Made by a program: the position numbers and the translations under genes. This document shows, in pieces, positions 7,624-15,849 of a stretch of DNA of 64,000 bases (position 1 is its first letter; the number at the start of each line of letters is the position of its first letter). Origin of the DNA: Micromonospora fulviviridis (GTDB lineage Bacteria; Actinomycetota; Actinomycetes; Mycobacteriales; Micromonosporaceae); the NCBI RefSeq assembly GCF_014648395.1, contig NZ_BMRA01000011.1, forward strand, positions 1 through 64,000. Direction: 5' to 3'. The notes beneath the pieces are model-generated. The model was not told the origin of the DNA, searched no databases, and worked only from the letters and a program-made list of their open reading frames with translations.

Positions 7624-8537
7624 CGTACGGCCTCCCCCGCCATGGCGTCCGTCAGGCCGGCGGAGACGCCCGCCGCCCGGGTCATGTAGCTGAGGACCAT
7701 CTCCTCCAGCGAGACCGGCTCGACGCTCCACGGCGTACGCGGCAGCGCGCCGGCCACCCGTACCACCGCCCGGCTGTACTGGTCGGTGTGCTGCATGCGG
7801 ATGACCTCGACCTCTGCCGGCAGCCGGTCCAGCTCGCCGCGCGGGGCGACCAGCCGGTGGTGCTGGGCCAGCAGGTCCTTCACCTCGCCGGCGACCTGCA
7901 CCCGAGAGGCGCAGAGCACGATGAGGTAGTCGCAGACCCGCTCCACGTCACTGAGCAGGTGCGAGGAGAGGATCGCGCTGGCGCCCAGCTCGGCGACGAA
8001 CTCCATCAGGTTCTGCATGAACCCGTCCCGGGCCAGCGGATCCAGCGCGGCGGCCGGCTCGTCGAAGATCAGCAGCTCCGGGCGCTTCGCCGCGGCGATG
8101 GTCAGCGCCAGCTGGGCGCGCTGGCCGCCGGAGAGCCGGCCGGCCTTCTGCTTGAGGTTGAGCCCGACCTGCGCGATCCGCCGGTCGGCCAGGGACTGAT
8201 CCCAGGACGGGTTCAGCTTCGCGCCCATCCGCAGGTGGTCAGCCACGGTGAACGTGCCGTAGACCGGGGTGTCCTGCGCGACGAACCCGACCTTGGCCAG
8301 GTGCGCCGCGTTCGCCGCCGGGGGCGAACCGAGCACCCGCAGCATCCCCGCCGTCGGCGTGATCAGGCCGCAGGCGAGGTTCAGCAGCGTGGACTTGCCG
8401 GCGCCGTTCGGCCCGACCAGGCCGACCACCCGTCCGCGGGGGACGTTGAGGTTGCAGTCGGCCAGCGCCAGCCGCTTGCCGTATTGCTTCGTCAGACCCT
8501 CGGCCTGGAGTGCGGGATAGGAATTCTCCTGTGGCAT
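7620..8537 (-). CDS. ABC transporter ATP-binding protein
   Basis: The cytoplasmic ATPase subunit, 305 residues. Walker A is GPNGAGKST, the signature is LSGGQRAQ, Walker B is LLIFDEP and the switch His lies in SSHLLSDVERVCDY. A C-terminal extension of about 80 residues is typical of CcmA/DrrA-like exporters. The ATG at 8537 has AGGA upstream; an upstream in-frame start would add unrelated residues. The stop overlaps the GTG of the permease. A 53-bp element shared with the neighbouring operon lies just upstream (8568-8620). It may also serve the second permease, whose own ATPase has been lost. Confidence 0.93.
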   Translation of the reverse strand: MPQENSYPALQAEGLTKQYGKRLALADCNLNVPRGRVVGLVGPNGAGKSTLLNLACGLITPTAGMLRVLGSPPAANAAHLAKVGFVAQDTPVYGTFTVADHLRMGAKLNPSWDQSLADRRIAQVGLNLKQKAGRLSGGQRAQLALTIAAAKRPELLIFDEPAAALDPLARDGFMQNLMEFVAELGASAILSSHLLSDVERVCDYLIVLCASRVQVAGEVKDLLAQHHRLVAPRGELDRLPAEVEVIRMQHTDQYSRAVVRVAGALPRTPWSVEPVSLEEMVLSYMTRAAGVSAGLTDAMAGEAVR

Positions 8538-8567
8538 AGCGTCAATCCTGCGGATCGCGGTCTGCCG

Positions 8568-8620
8568 CAGCATCGGTCCAAAGTAGGGTCGGCGCTCTTG
8601 GCTACCGTACTTTTGACTGG
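8568..8620 (-). promoter_or_regulatory. conserved operator/promoter element, first ABC operon
   Basis: This 53-bp segment is repeated upstream of the second permease operon (9791-9843) with the same length and about 36 identical positions. The conserved outer parts form an inverted repeat on the minus strand: CAAAAGTACGGT and, inverted, CCAAAGTAGGGT, separated by a variable middle. A shared regulator is likely; which one is unknown. Confidence 0.6.
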
Positions 8621-8659
8621 TTTCCCTCCGCCCGCCCCCGACGGCGCGAAAGCACGCGC

Positions 8660-8694
8660 GGCGGCGCCGGGGAAACGGGTTCCCCGGCGCCGCC
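8660..8694 (-). terminator. terminator of the second permease operon
   Basis: A perfect 15-bp stem (GGCGGCGCCGGGGAA at 8660-8674 with its complement at 8680-8694) and a 5-nt loop lie 15 bases after the permease stop. Confidence 0.6.
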
Positions 8695-8709
8695 GTCTGA
8701 TGCGCGCGG

Positions 8710-9714
8710 TCAGCTGACGTGCCGCTGGATCCGCCACAGGCCGAAGCCGGCCAGCAGCCCCGCGAGCGCGAGGTAGAACGCCGACTCGATCCACTGGAAC
8801 GACCAGTAGCGGCTGTTGGGCTGGTAGTCGACCTTGACGTGCAGGTTCAGGTCACCCAGGCAGCCCGCGGTGTCGCCGGCGCCGCCCCCGGCGGTCTGCG
8901 GCGGCTTGGTCAGACAGGTGTCGATGGTCCGCGCGTCGACCGGCTGGCCGCTGGCGGTGAGCAGCTTGCTGGTGCCGGTGACCCAGGCGTTCGGGATGCT
9001 CAGGCCCTTCACCGTGGCGTCGGTGCCCACCCCGCGCAGCTCGCGCAACGCGTCGGCGGTCATCGCCTTCGTCACGGTGACCGGCTCCATCAGGTGCGGC
9101 CGGACCATGTTCGGCATCAGGAACTGGAGCAGCGTGAAGGCCAGGATGGTCAACGCCATCGCCGGCACCGTCTTGCGCATCAGCAGCCCGATGACCGTGC
9201 CGAGCACGAAGGCCAGCGCCGCGTACGCGATCGGCGTCAGGTTGCGGGCGCCGAACGCCAGCGCCGCGAAGCGCTCCCCGGACACCTTGTCGTAGGGGCT
9301 CGCCGCCCAGGTCAGCAGCAGGCTGGCCAGGGCCGCGACCGCCATGCTGGCGAAGCCGACGAAGAGCAGCTTGACCGCCAGCCAGCGGCGCCGGGTGACA
9401 CTCTGGTTCCAGACCAGCCGCTGGGTGCCCGACTCCAACTCCCGGGCGATCAGCGGCGCACCCCAGAACACGCCCAGCACCGCCGGGATGATCGCCAGCA
9501 GCAGGGCGAGGAAGAGCAGCCGGGTGCGGTAGTCGTCCTGGAACTGGCTCATCGCGTCCAGGCACCGGTCGGCGACCTCGCAGCGGGACTGGTAACGGTC
9601 GTACGCCTGCCGGATGTCCAGACCGGTGAACAGGAGGTAGGCCGCCAGCGGCGCCAGCGCGACGACGCCGACGAGGGCCTGGGTGCGGAACTGCCGCCAA
9701 CTCATCCAGATCAT
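8710..9714 (-). CDS. ABC-2 type transporter permease (paralogue lacking its ATPase)
   Basis: A membrane protein of 334 residues, paralogous along its whole length to the 6604-7623 permease: same N-terminal MIW-SWRQFR-QALVGV, same GTQRLVW-QSVTRR motif, same extracytoplasmic loop with Cys, same C-terminal TM. The ATG at 9714 overlaps the stop of a 16-codon ORF that appears to be what is left of its ATPase gene (9711-9761). It must therefore borrow an ATPase, most likely that of 7620-8537, or be non-functional. The reading frame and membrane segments are intact, which argues for retained function. Confidence 0.85.
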   Translation of the reverse strand: MIWMSWRQFRTQALVGVVALAPLAAYLLFTGLDIRQAYDRYQSRCEVADRCLDAMSQFQDDYRTRLLFLALLLAIIPAVLGVFWGAPLIARELESGTQRLVWNQSVTRRRWLAVKLLFVGFASMAVAALASLLLTWAASPYDKVSGERFAALAFGARNLTPIAYAALAFVLGTVIGLLMRKTVPAMALTILAFTLLQFLMPNMVRPHLMEPVTVTKAMTADALRELRGVGTDATVKGLSIPNAWVTGTSKLLTASGQPVDARTIDTCLTKPPQTAGGGAGDTAGCLGDLNLHVKVDYQPNSRYWSFQWIESAFYLALAGLLAGFGLWRIQRHVS

Positions 9715-9761
9715 CGCGGCACCTCGACCCGCGGCAACGGACACGACTCATCAATAGGCAT
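9711..9761 (-). pseudogene. 16-codon remnant of an ABC ATPase gene
   Basis: The ORF encodes MPIDESCPLPRVEVPR and then stops. Its start resembles the neighbouring ATPase N-terminus (MPQENSYPALQAEG), and P-VEV is the usual first strand of ABC ATPases; the last two codons could be the original C-terminus. An AGGATG sequence precedes the ATG and the TGA overlaps the permease ATG exactly as in the intact operon. An in-frame internal deletion of about 290 codons that spared both translation signals explains this best. Confidence 0.55.
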
Positions 9762-9790
9762 GACCACATCCTGGAGAGGTGGCCGCCGCC

Positions 9791-9843
9791 CAACATCGGC
9801 CCAAAGCACGGTTCGCCGCGCCCCGGACCGTACTTTTGACCGG
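9791..9843. promoter_or_regulatory. conserved operator/promoter element, second ABC operon
   Basis: This is the second copy of the 53-bp element at 8568-8620, with identical ACCGTACTTTTGAC at one end and CCAAAG at the other. It lies between the permease operon (minus) and the small membrane protein gene at 9879 (plus), so it may control both. Confidence 0.6.
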
Positions 9844-9878
9844 TTCGGCCGGCCCGGCGAGTACCTAGCGTGGGTCGC

Positions 9879-10439
9879 ATGGACACTTCGGACCGGTCGG
9901 CCCGCGGGGCCGGAATCGCCTTCGACATCGCCTTCGCCCTGGCGGCTCTGCTGGGCATGGCCTTCACCGCCTACATGATCAGCGACAGCTGGGGCGGCAG
10001 CTATGCGGTCTTCGACACCGCCGTGGCCGCGGTGGTGTCCCTGCTCGCGCTGGGTCGCCGGATCAACCGCACCTGGACGGCCGTCGCCGGCCTGGTCGTG
10101 GTCGCGGTGGCGATCCTCGTCTCGCAGGTCGCCGACCTGCCGCAGGAGCCCAGCCCCATCGCCTCGCTGGCGCTGGCCGTGCTGGTCGCCTCGGCGCTGC
10201 GGCACCTGCCCACCCAGTGGGGCTGGGGCATCGCCGCCGGCGGCCTCGCCGTCATCCTCGCCTGCTGGATCACCGGCGGCTTCCGGGCCGTCGCGGTGAT
10301 GGGCACCCTGGCCTGGCTCGGCGCCGTCGCGGTCGGCGCGTCGATGCGCGGGGCGGACGCGGGCAAGCGCGCCGCGGCCGAGCGCCGCCGGGCCGCCGAC
10401 GAGGCCAACCGGCAGTGGGACCCGACCCGCACCTTCTGA
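9879..10439 (+). CDS. five-TM membrane protein resembling a kinase sensor domain
   Basis: An integral membrane protein of 186 residues with about five membrane segments between residues 12 and 150 and a basic, Ala-rich cytoplasmic tail (GKRAAAERRRAADEANRQW). It resembles the N-terminal membrane part of NarL-type sensor kinases, whose fifth segment is followed by a charged coiled coil and the His box, but here the protein stops before any kinase domain. The ATG at 9879 lies seven bases after TAGCGT, a leaderless start; the ATG at 9870 lies inside that box. It is divergent from the permease operon and shares its regulatory element. Function unknown. Confidence 0.65.
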   Translation: MDTSDRSARGAGIAFDIAFALAALLGMAFTAYMISDSWGGSYAVFDTAVAAVVSLLALGRRINRTWTAVAGLVVVAVAILVSQVADLPQEPSPIASLALAVLVASALRHLPTQWGWGIAAGGLAVILACWITGGFRAVAVMGTLAWLGAVAVGASMRGADAGKRAAAERRRAADEANRQWDPTRTF

Positions 10440-10449
10440 CCCTGCGAAC

Positions 10450-10487
10450 CCGAGGGCCGGTCTCCCGAACGGGCGGCCGGCCCTCGG
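10450..10487 (+). terminator. terminator after the five-TM gene
   Basis: An 11-bp perfect stem: CCGAGGGCCGG at 10450-10460 pairs with CCGGCCCTCGG at 10477-10487. Confidence 0.55.
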
Positions 10488-10631
10488 CCTGCTGGTTCGG
10501 CTGCCTATCTGGCCGAACCGCCGGCGATGGGCCGCCACGCCTCGTAGCGATCGGATCGCGGCAGATTTGGGCGTCTGGGCGTCCCCTTTGGCTGGAGCGA
10601 GCTTGTCCTATCCCTCTGCTCTAATCCCGTC

Positions 10632-11324
10632 ATGCATGTCGTCGTCACAGGCGCACTCGTTGAAAACGGCGCGGTCCTGCTAGTACACCGCAGGCCGACC
10701 AAACGGGCATACCCAGATGTCTGGGATCTGCCCGGGGGGCAAGTCGAAGCGGGTGAGTCGGAACTACAAGCCCTCGCGCGTGAGATGCACGAGGAGCTCG
10801 GTGTTCACATTGTGGCGGAGTCCGCTTCACGGTTGGGCGTCTTGCATGCCGGCAGTGGTGAGGACGCCCTTCACGTGGGCGTCTGGCAAATTGGAGACTG
10901 GGTTGGCTCTCCGACCAACCGTGCACCTGACGAGCATGACGACATCGCGTGGGTCGGGATCAGCGAGCTGGGCGGCCTTCCCCTCGTGCATGGCGTCTTG
11001 GCGGCAATGGTTCGTTCTCTGCCTGAGTTTGAGTGGGCCCGCAGGCACCCAGATGTCACCGACGGCAACCAGGACGACCGAGGAACCAAGGCCGACTGTC
11101 GTGCATGTGCTGGGACGGATTCGTCAAGCAGGTGGTGGGACCAGACACCCACGTCAGCTGTCGGATCACAGCTCCTACCGCGTCTCGGCCGACCGCTTCC
11201 GGGTGAGGGTGACCCCGGCAAGGACCAGCGCGATGCCGGCCGCGATCGCGGCGGTGATGGCTTCGTGGAGGATGAGCCATCCGAGGATCACGGCGACGAT
11301 CGGCAGGAGGTAGGTGACCACTGA
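10632..11324 (+). CDS. Nudix hydrolase with an anomalous C-terminal tail
   Basis: The first 135 residues form a Nudix domain that hydrolyses nucleoside-diphosphate derivatives. The Nudix box is intact: GGQVEAGESELQALAREMHE, then ELG. The following 90 residues, up to the stop at 11324, are hydrophilic, of low complexity, and encoded on the strand opposite a decayed transporter gene (11175-11525). The tail is therefore probably read-through after loss of the original stop near codon 140. Base composition of the Nudix part is less GC-rich than its neighbours, suggesting transfer. The ATG at 10632 lies shortly after a TCTAAT box, again without a clear ribosome-binding site. Confidence 0.8.
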   Translation: MHVVVTGALVENGAVLLVHRRPTKRAYPDVWDLPGGQVEAGESELQALAREMHEELGVHIVAESASRLGVLHAGSGEDALHVGVWQIGDWVGSPTNRAPDEHDDIAWVGISELGGLPLVHGVLAAMVRSLPEFEWARRHPDVTDGNQDDRGTKADCRACAGTDSSSRWWDQTPTSAVGSQLLPRLGRPLPGEGDPGKDQRDAGRDRGGDGFVEDEPSEDHGDDRQEVGDH

Positions 11325-11525
11325 TGCGGCAGTCCGGCCTCGTCATCAACGATGCGGTAGTTCAGGACGTAGGCGGCGCCGGTGCCGAGTGCGCCGAGGA
11401 CGAGCGGGCTTGCGACGGCGTCGGGTCGCCATGTCGATGATTCGAGCCCGGCGAATGGCAACGCTAGGGCTAGCAGGACTGGCTGCGCCGAGCTGGGCCG
11501 CCGACAGCATGGGCGGAGGGATTCC
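11175..11525 (-). pseudogene. decayed EamA/DMT transporter, C-terminal part
   Basis: The minus strand encodes, in three frames, successive parts of an EamA-family drug/metabolite exporter: LSAAQLGAAS, then LLALALPFAGLESSTWRPDA on to TGAAYVLNYRIVDDEAG, then VTYLLPIVAVILGWLILHEA, ending at a stop at 11175-11177. Two frameshifts (near 11480 and 11325) and absence of the N-terminal half make it a pseudogene. It shares DNA with the Nudix gene tail on the other strand. Family assignment rests on the typical GTGAAYVLNYR and VTYLLPxVAVxLG segments. Confidence 0.7.
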
Positions 11526-11675
11526 GCCGGATTCAGGACGTGCTCAGGACAGCTCCCTACGGTCACCAAGTCGATCTACGTGGAGGCGACAGGCCGGGTG
11601 CAGCAGGACTCGGTCGACCGGCTCGGTTTCCTCTTCGACGCGTAGGCGTAGGGGTCAGCCGTGGGGGTCAGACGA

Positions 11676-11714
11676 TCAAGGGCCGGTCTCCCGTGATGGG
11701 AAACCGGCCCTTGA
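11676..11714 (-). terminator. terminator next to the tRNA-Arg remnant
   Basis: A 12-bp perfect stem (TCAAGGGCCGGT at 11676-11687 with ACCGGCCCTTGA at 11703-11714) lies just past the 3' end of the tRNA-Arg fragment. It was probably the original terminator of the tRNA-Arg gene before the island inserted. A second short stem sits inside its loop. Confidence 0.55.
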
Positions 11715-11718
11715 CCTG

Positions 11719-11763
11719 CTGTGCGCCCGAAGGGACTCGAACCCCTAACCTTCTGATCCGTAG
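11719..11763 (-). repeat. attachment-site repeat, 3' part of tRNA-Arg
   Basis: These 45 bp are identical to 19013-19057, which covers the 3' end of the intact tRNA-Arg(ACG) from the anticodon loop through the acceptor end. The match stops right after the anticodon region, so this copy cannot form a tRNA. It is the distal direct repeat left by site-specific integration into the tRNA 3' end. Confidence 0.85.
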
Positions 11764-11871
11764 CCAGAAGGAGAGGGTACCCGTGACCTGCAGTTATGCA
11801 GGTTTGTCCGGATTCGATATGTAGCAGTGTCGACGGAACGTGACGCTAGAACGCGTTTCCTTCCCGTAGAG

Positions 11872-11887
11872 TGCATCCATGGATGCA
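11872..11887. repeat. palindrome near the left island end
   Basis: A perfect 16-bp palindrome, TGCATCCATGGATGCA. The same sequence, within a longer 22-bp palindrome, occurs at 18931-18952 near the other island end. It lies just past the stop of the small minus-strand gene 11891-12160. Possibly a protein-binding site used in excision, transfer or regulation of the element. Confidence 0.65.
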
Positions 11888-11890
11888 GGG

Positions 11891-12160
11891 TCAATCCTCC
11901 CTGGATCCGTCGCCGGCTTCTTGATCTGCTGGCAAGCTTTCTGCCGCTCGGCGCGCCTGGCTCATCAGGGCCTGGATCACCGCCGACGGCTTGACGCCGC
12001 GGCGCTGGGCCTCCTCGAAGAGCCACGTGAGGTCGCCCTCACTCAGCTCCACCAAGAAGGTGTTCCTCACCGGGCGGGGCTCGTACTCCACCTCGGCGTT
12101 GGTCCAGGCGGTCACCGGCTCGTCCGCCAACCGCAGCGCCTCTTCACGACTCATGCTCAT
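11891..12160 (-). CDS. small RHH/antitoxin-like protein
   Basis: About 89 residues. After an N-terminal segment (SREEALRLADEPVTAWTNAE) comes LVELSEGDLTWLFEEAQRRG and then KPSAVIQALMSQARRA, which reads like the strand-helix-helix of a ribbon-helix-helix DNA-binding protein such as CopG- or BrnA-type antitoxins. No toxin gene is found beside it, so it may be a solitary regulator of the island. GGAGGGG lies just before the ATG at 12160; an ATG at 12154 is equally possible. The family call is tentative. Confidence 0.6.
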   Translation of the reverse strand: MSMSREEALRLADEPVTAWTNAEVEYEPRPVRNTFLVELSEGDLTWLFEEAQRRGVKPSAVIQALMSQARRAAESLPADQEAGDGSRED

Positions 12161-12387
12161 GGCCCCTCCGAACATCTTCCGGCCCACTCACGTCTCATTC
12201 TTGTGCAGCTGCCTACCGCTGAGAAGGACAAAACCCCCGCCGGCCGTCAGCATGGCCGGGCAACCCGGCCGATGTTGGCGAAAGGCCGCCAGCAGGACCG
12301 GGATCGAGGCGGCACCGCCCGCTTGCGGGCCACATGGTTGTCCGAGAGCTCAATCGGCAAGGTGAGCAGCGGCATCTCTTCGATTGG

Positions 12388-15300
12388 CTAAGCCACCTCG
12401 GCCGCAGGAGCGGCGGTGTCTCGGACGGAGTTGAGGATCGTGATCAGGCGGTCGACGTCGGCGGACGGGAAGATCGAGTCTGGGCCGTGCGGGGCGATGT
12501 CGCTGAACGGGGATTCGTAGAGCCGCGCGGGCTCCATCACGCCGTTCTGCGTGAGGTGGGTGATGATCAGGTTGACGAAGTTGATCTGGTTCGCGGTCAG
12601 GGTGCGACCGGCGAGGAACTCGCCGAACGCCTCGCTGGCCGCCTCCCGATCGAGGCCCACCAGCGACCGGATGAACAGGCCGAGCCCGTGCGCCGAGCGG
12701 CGGGCTTCGTCGATGTGCTCGGTGCCGCCGCCACTGGCCGCGAGCATCCGTTCCAGCTCATCGAGGTCTGTGGGCGAGAGCTGCTTGTTGCGGCGTAGCT
12801 TCTGCAACGCCAGGTGGTCCTCGTGGGCGCGCAGGTACACCCGGGCCTTCGCGCGGAACCGCTCGAAGTCCGTGCCGATCTTGATGTCGTTCAGCGTGAC
12901 GACGGAGATCTCGCCCAGCTCGTCGGTGAAGTCGGTGTAGACGATGGCCCGCTTGGACCTCTCGATCAGCTTGACCAGCCCGCGGAGGCGGCGGCGCATC
13001 AGCTCCAGCATCGGCAGGGTGACGTCCTGCCACCACTCGTCGCCGGCCACCTCGTCGAGGAGCTGCTGCTGCTCGCGGACCGCGGGGATGCTGGTCTGTT
13101 CCAGCAGGGTCGAGGCGATGTCCTGCACCTGTCGCTGCAGGCGGTCGTAGGCGGGTTCGACCTCGAGTTGGCCGAGCTGGAGGCGCAGCACCAGCAGGTC
13201 GAACCGCTTGGCGGCCTCGTCCTCGTCCTTGACGGCGGTGGGCAGGCCGGCGAGGTTGCTGCCGATCTCGTCCACGGCCTCGGGGCTGAGCCGGTGCCAG
13301 TGCTCGAAGTCGATGTAGTACTCCACCAGGCGCCGCTTGGGGCGGACGACGAAGTTGTCGAGGTGGATGTTCTCCACCCGGCGGTGGAGGTTGTGGGCGA
13401 GGTCCCAGCGCAGCGCCGCCTCGCTCTGCGTCCCGTCGGCCTCAACCTCCGCGCCGACGTCGGAGGGGAGGCGCTGGTCGAGGCGGTAGATCAGTTCGAG
13501 CCGCGCCTTGAACAGGCGCTCCGTCAGCGACTCACCCAGCGTGCCCTCTGCCGCCTTCGGGTTGTGGTTGAAGAACTCGAAGTTCTGGCAGAAGTCGAAG
13601 ATGAAGAAGTTCTCCTTGTCCTGCCCCGGGCCGTAGAGATCCTTGCAAAGCCGGGTGCCACGGCCGATCATCTGCCAGAACTTCGACTTCGACCGCACGA
13701 TCTTGAAGAAGACCAGGTTGACGACCTCGGGGACGTCGATGCCGGTATCGAGCATGTCTACCGAGATCGCGATGTGCGGGTCCTTCTCCTTCTCCGAGAA
13801 GTCGTCGATGAGGCTCTGGGCGTACTCGGTCTTGTGGGTGATGACCCGTGCCAGGTGGCCGCGGTGCATCGGGTAGGCGAGGTCGAACCGCTTCTGGATG
13901 AAGTCGGCGTGGGCGTTGTTTTTGGCGAAGATGATGGTCTTGCCGATCCGGTCGCCGCCGGCCACACGGTGGCCGTGGGTCATCAACGTCTCCAGGACCT
14001 TGTCCACGGTGTCGGCGTTGAACAGCCACTTGTTGACCGCGTCCGGGTCGACGCTGTCCGGCGGCCCGTCCTCGCCCCAGTCGAGGGCATCCCAGGCGTC
14101 CTTCTCCTCCTCGGTGAGGTCGTCGTAGCGGATGCCGTCGCGCTGGAACTTCAGCGGTACGGAGACCGCTCGCGGCGGGACGAGGAAGCCCTCGTTGACC
14201 GCGTCGTCGAGGTCGTAGTGGTCGGTGGGGACGCCGTCTTCGAGGTTGAACAGGCTGTAGGTGTTGCGGTCAATCTCGTTGCGCGGGGTCGCGGTGAGCC
14301 CGACCAGGAGGCTGTCGAACCAGGAGAAGATCGCCCGGTACTTCTGGTAGACCGAGCGGTGCGCCTCGTCGATGATGACCAGGTCGAAGTAGCCGGGCCC
14401 GAACCGGCGCTCGCCGCTCGCGGTCTCGTTGATCAGGCCCATCATGGTCGGGTACGTCGAGACGTACACCCGGCCCTCGGTGTTCTTCTCGGTGACCAGG
14501 TTGACCGTCGCCGCGTCGGAGAGGTGCGCCTTGAACGCGTTGACCGCCTGGTTGACCAGCGCGTTGCGGTCGGCGAGGAAGAGCACCCGCTTGACCCAGT
14601 TGGCGCGCATCAGCAGGTCGACCAGGGCGATCACGGTGCGGGTCTTGCCAGCGCCGGTGGCCATCACGACGAGTGCCTGGCGCTGCCGCTGCGTCTCGAA
14701 CGCCTCGCCGATGGCCCGGATCGCCCGGTGCTGGTAGTACCGCTCAACGATCTCCTGCTTGATGGGCACGTCCGCGAGCGCCTTGCGGGTGTCGCGGCGC
14801 TGGATCAGGAGCTGGAGCTCCTCCTTGGTGTAGAAGCCCTGCACCGGGCGCGGAGGATAGGCGGTGTCGTCCCAGAGCCAGGTCTCGTAGCCGTTCGTGT
14901 AGAAGACGACCGGGCGCTGCCCGTACCGCTGCTCCAGACAATCGGCGTACAGCTTGGCCTGCTGCTGGCCGACCGTGGCGTCCCGGCGGGTGCGCTTGGC
15001 CTCGACCACCGCGAGCGGCTTACCGTCGTCACCCCACAGGACGTAGTCGACGTACCCGGTGCCCGTGGTGTTGGGCATGCCGGTGACCTCGAACTCGCGG
15101 TCCTCTGGGCGGTCGAGGTGCCAGCCGGCCTCCCGCAGCATGAGGTCGATGTAGAGGTCGCGAGTCTTCGCCTCGTCGTAGTCGTGGTCGTCGGGGCGAG
15201 CCTCGTTGGCGGCCTTCGCGGCGGCGATTTCAGCGCGCAGCTTCGCCAACTCGGCGTCGAGGGTGGCCGACTTCTCCCGCTCGGCGGCCAACGCCGCGTC

Positions 15301-15804
15301 CTGGGCGGCGAGCTTGTCAGCAAGCGCCTTGAGCTCGGCCTGGGTCTGCTGCCGGACCTGCGAGGGGACCGGCCGGGGAATCAGGTCCGGGTTGAAGGCG
15401 AGCGCGCTCGCCGGAACCACCGCCTGGTCGCGGGTGTAGTGCCGAGCGATCCAGTACATGACGTGGAACAGCTCACGGACGACCGGCACCGCCTCCTTCG
15501 ACGTCACCGGCGTGCTCTTGTGAACGGCCGTGTTGCCCTGCTTGCGGATGATGTTCATCTTCGCCTGCAGGCTGTTGCCCACCAGGTTCCGCAGCGACGG
15601 CTCGTGGATCATCGCCGACAGGTCGTCCTTGTACGGCTTGCTGAGCGTGCCGTCGGCCTCGAAGAGCCAGGTAAGGGCGAGTTCGAGCGCGCGCCGGGCG
15701 TAGAAGCACGAAGCCCGTGGGTCGGCGACAGCCAGCCGCTCGGCCCGCAGGGCCTCGCCAAACAGTCCGGGCCACTCGGCCCGCAGGAACGCGAAGTTGC
15801 TCAT
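12388..15804 (-). CDS. hsdR: type I restriction enzyme, R subunit (EcoEI-like)
   Basis: The motor and nuclease subunit of a type I restriction system, 1138 residues. An N-terminal helical region resembling DUF4145 (1-140) and a coiled coil (160-205) precede the nuclease domain, with VDYVLWGDDG and EAK near residue 266 as the PD-(D/E)xK core. Then come an SF2 helicase with Walker A ATGAGKT near 382, DEAH near 476, and motif VI in a QMIGRGTRL segment. It would cut unmodified DNA after ATP-driven translocation, in complex with HsdM and HsdS. It starts 45 bp after the hsdS stop in the same direction. Confidence 0.95.
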   Translation of the reverse strand: MSNFAFLRAEWPGLFGEALRAERLAVADPRASCFYARRALELALTWLFEADGTLSKPYKDDLSAMIHEPSLRNLVGNSLQAKMNIIRKQGNTAVHKSTPVTSKEAVPVVRELFHVMYWIARHYTRDQAVVPASALAFNPDLIPRPVPSQVRQQTQAELKALADKLAAQDAALAAEREKSATLDAELAKLRAEIAAAKAANEARPDDHDYDEAKTRDLYIDLMLREAGWHLDRPEDREFEVTGMPNTTGTGYVDYVLWGDDGKPLAVVEAKRTRRDATVGQQQAKLYADCLEQRYGQRPVVFYTNGYETWLWDDTAYPPRPVQGFYTKEELQLLIQRRDTRKALADVPIKQEIVERYYQHRAIRAIGEAFETQRQRQALVVMATGAGKTRTVIALVDLLMRANWVKRVLFLADRNALVNQAVNAFKAHLSDAATVNLVTEKNTEGRVYVSTYPTMMGLINETASGERRFGPGYFDLVIIDEAHRSVYQKYRAIFSWFDSLLVGLTATPRNEIDRNTYSLFNLEDGVPTDHYDLDDAVNEGFLVPPRAVSVPLKFQRDGIRYDDLTEEEKDAWDALDWGEDGPPDSVDPDAVNKWLFNADTVDKVLETLMTHGHRVAGGDRIGKTIIFAKNNAHADFIQKRFDLAYPMHRGHLARVITHKTEYAQSLIDDFSEKEKDPHIAISVDMLDTGIDVPEVVNLVFFKIVRSKSKFWQMIGRGTRLCKDLYGPGQDKENFFIFDFCQNFEFFNHNPKAAEGTLGESLTERLFKARLELIYRLDQRLPSDVGAEVEADGTQSEAALRWDLAHNLHRRVENIHLDNFVVRPKRRLVEYYIDFEHWHRLSPEAVDEIGSNLAGLPTAVKDEDEAAKRFDLLVLRLQLGQLEVEPAYDRLQRQVQDIASTLLEQTSIPAVREQQQLLDEVAGDEWWQDVTLPMLELMRRRLRGLVKLIERSKRAIVYTDFTDELGEISVVTLNDIKIGTDFERFRAKARVYLRAHEDHLALQKLRRNKQLSPTDLDELERMLAASGGGTEHIDEARRSAHGLGLFIRSLVGLDREAASEAFGEFLAGRTLTANQINFVNLIITHLTQNGVMEPARLYESPFSDIAPHGPDSIFPSADVDRLITILNSVRDTAAPAAEVA

Positions 15805-15849
15805 CCGAGCGCCAACCCCCCACAGTCGACAGCCCTCGATCGTCTCACG

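Noticed and set aside
11382..11645. A small plus-strand ORF ending SIYVEATGRVQQDSVDRLGF before its last residues.
   Set aside because: The last 25 residues look protein-like and may be a gene fragment, but the rest is antisense to the EamA remnant and no family could be named.
11719..11763. A second tRNA-Arg gene.
   Set aside because: Only the 3' half matches; the D-arm and 5' acceptor strand are missing, so it is an attachment-site remnant.
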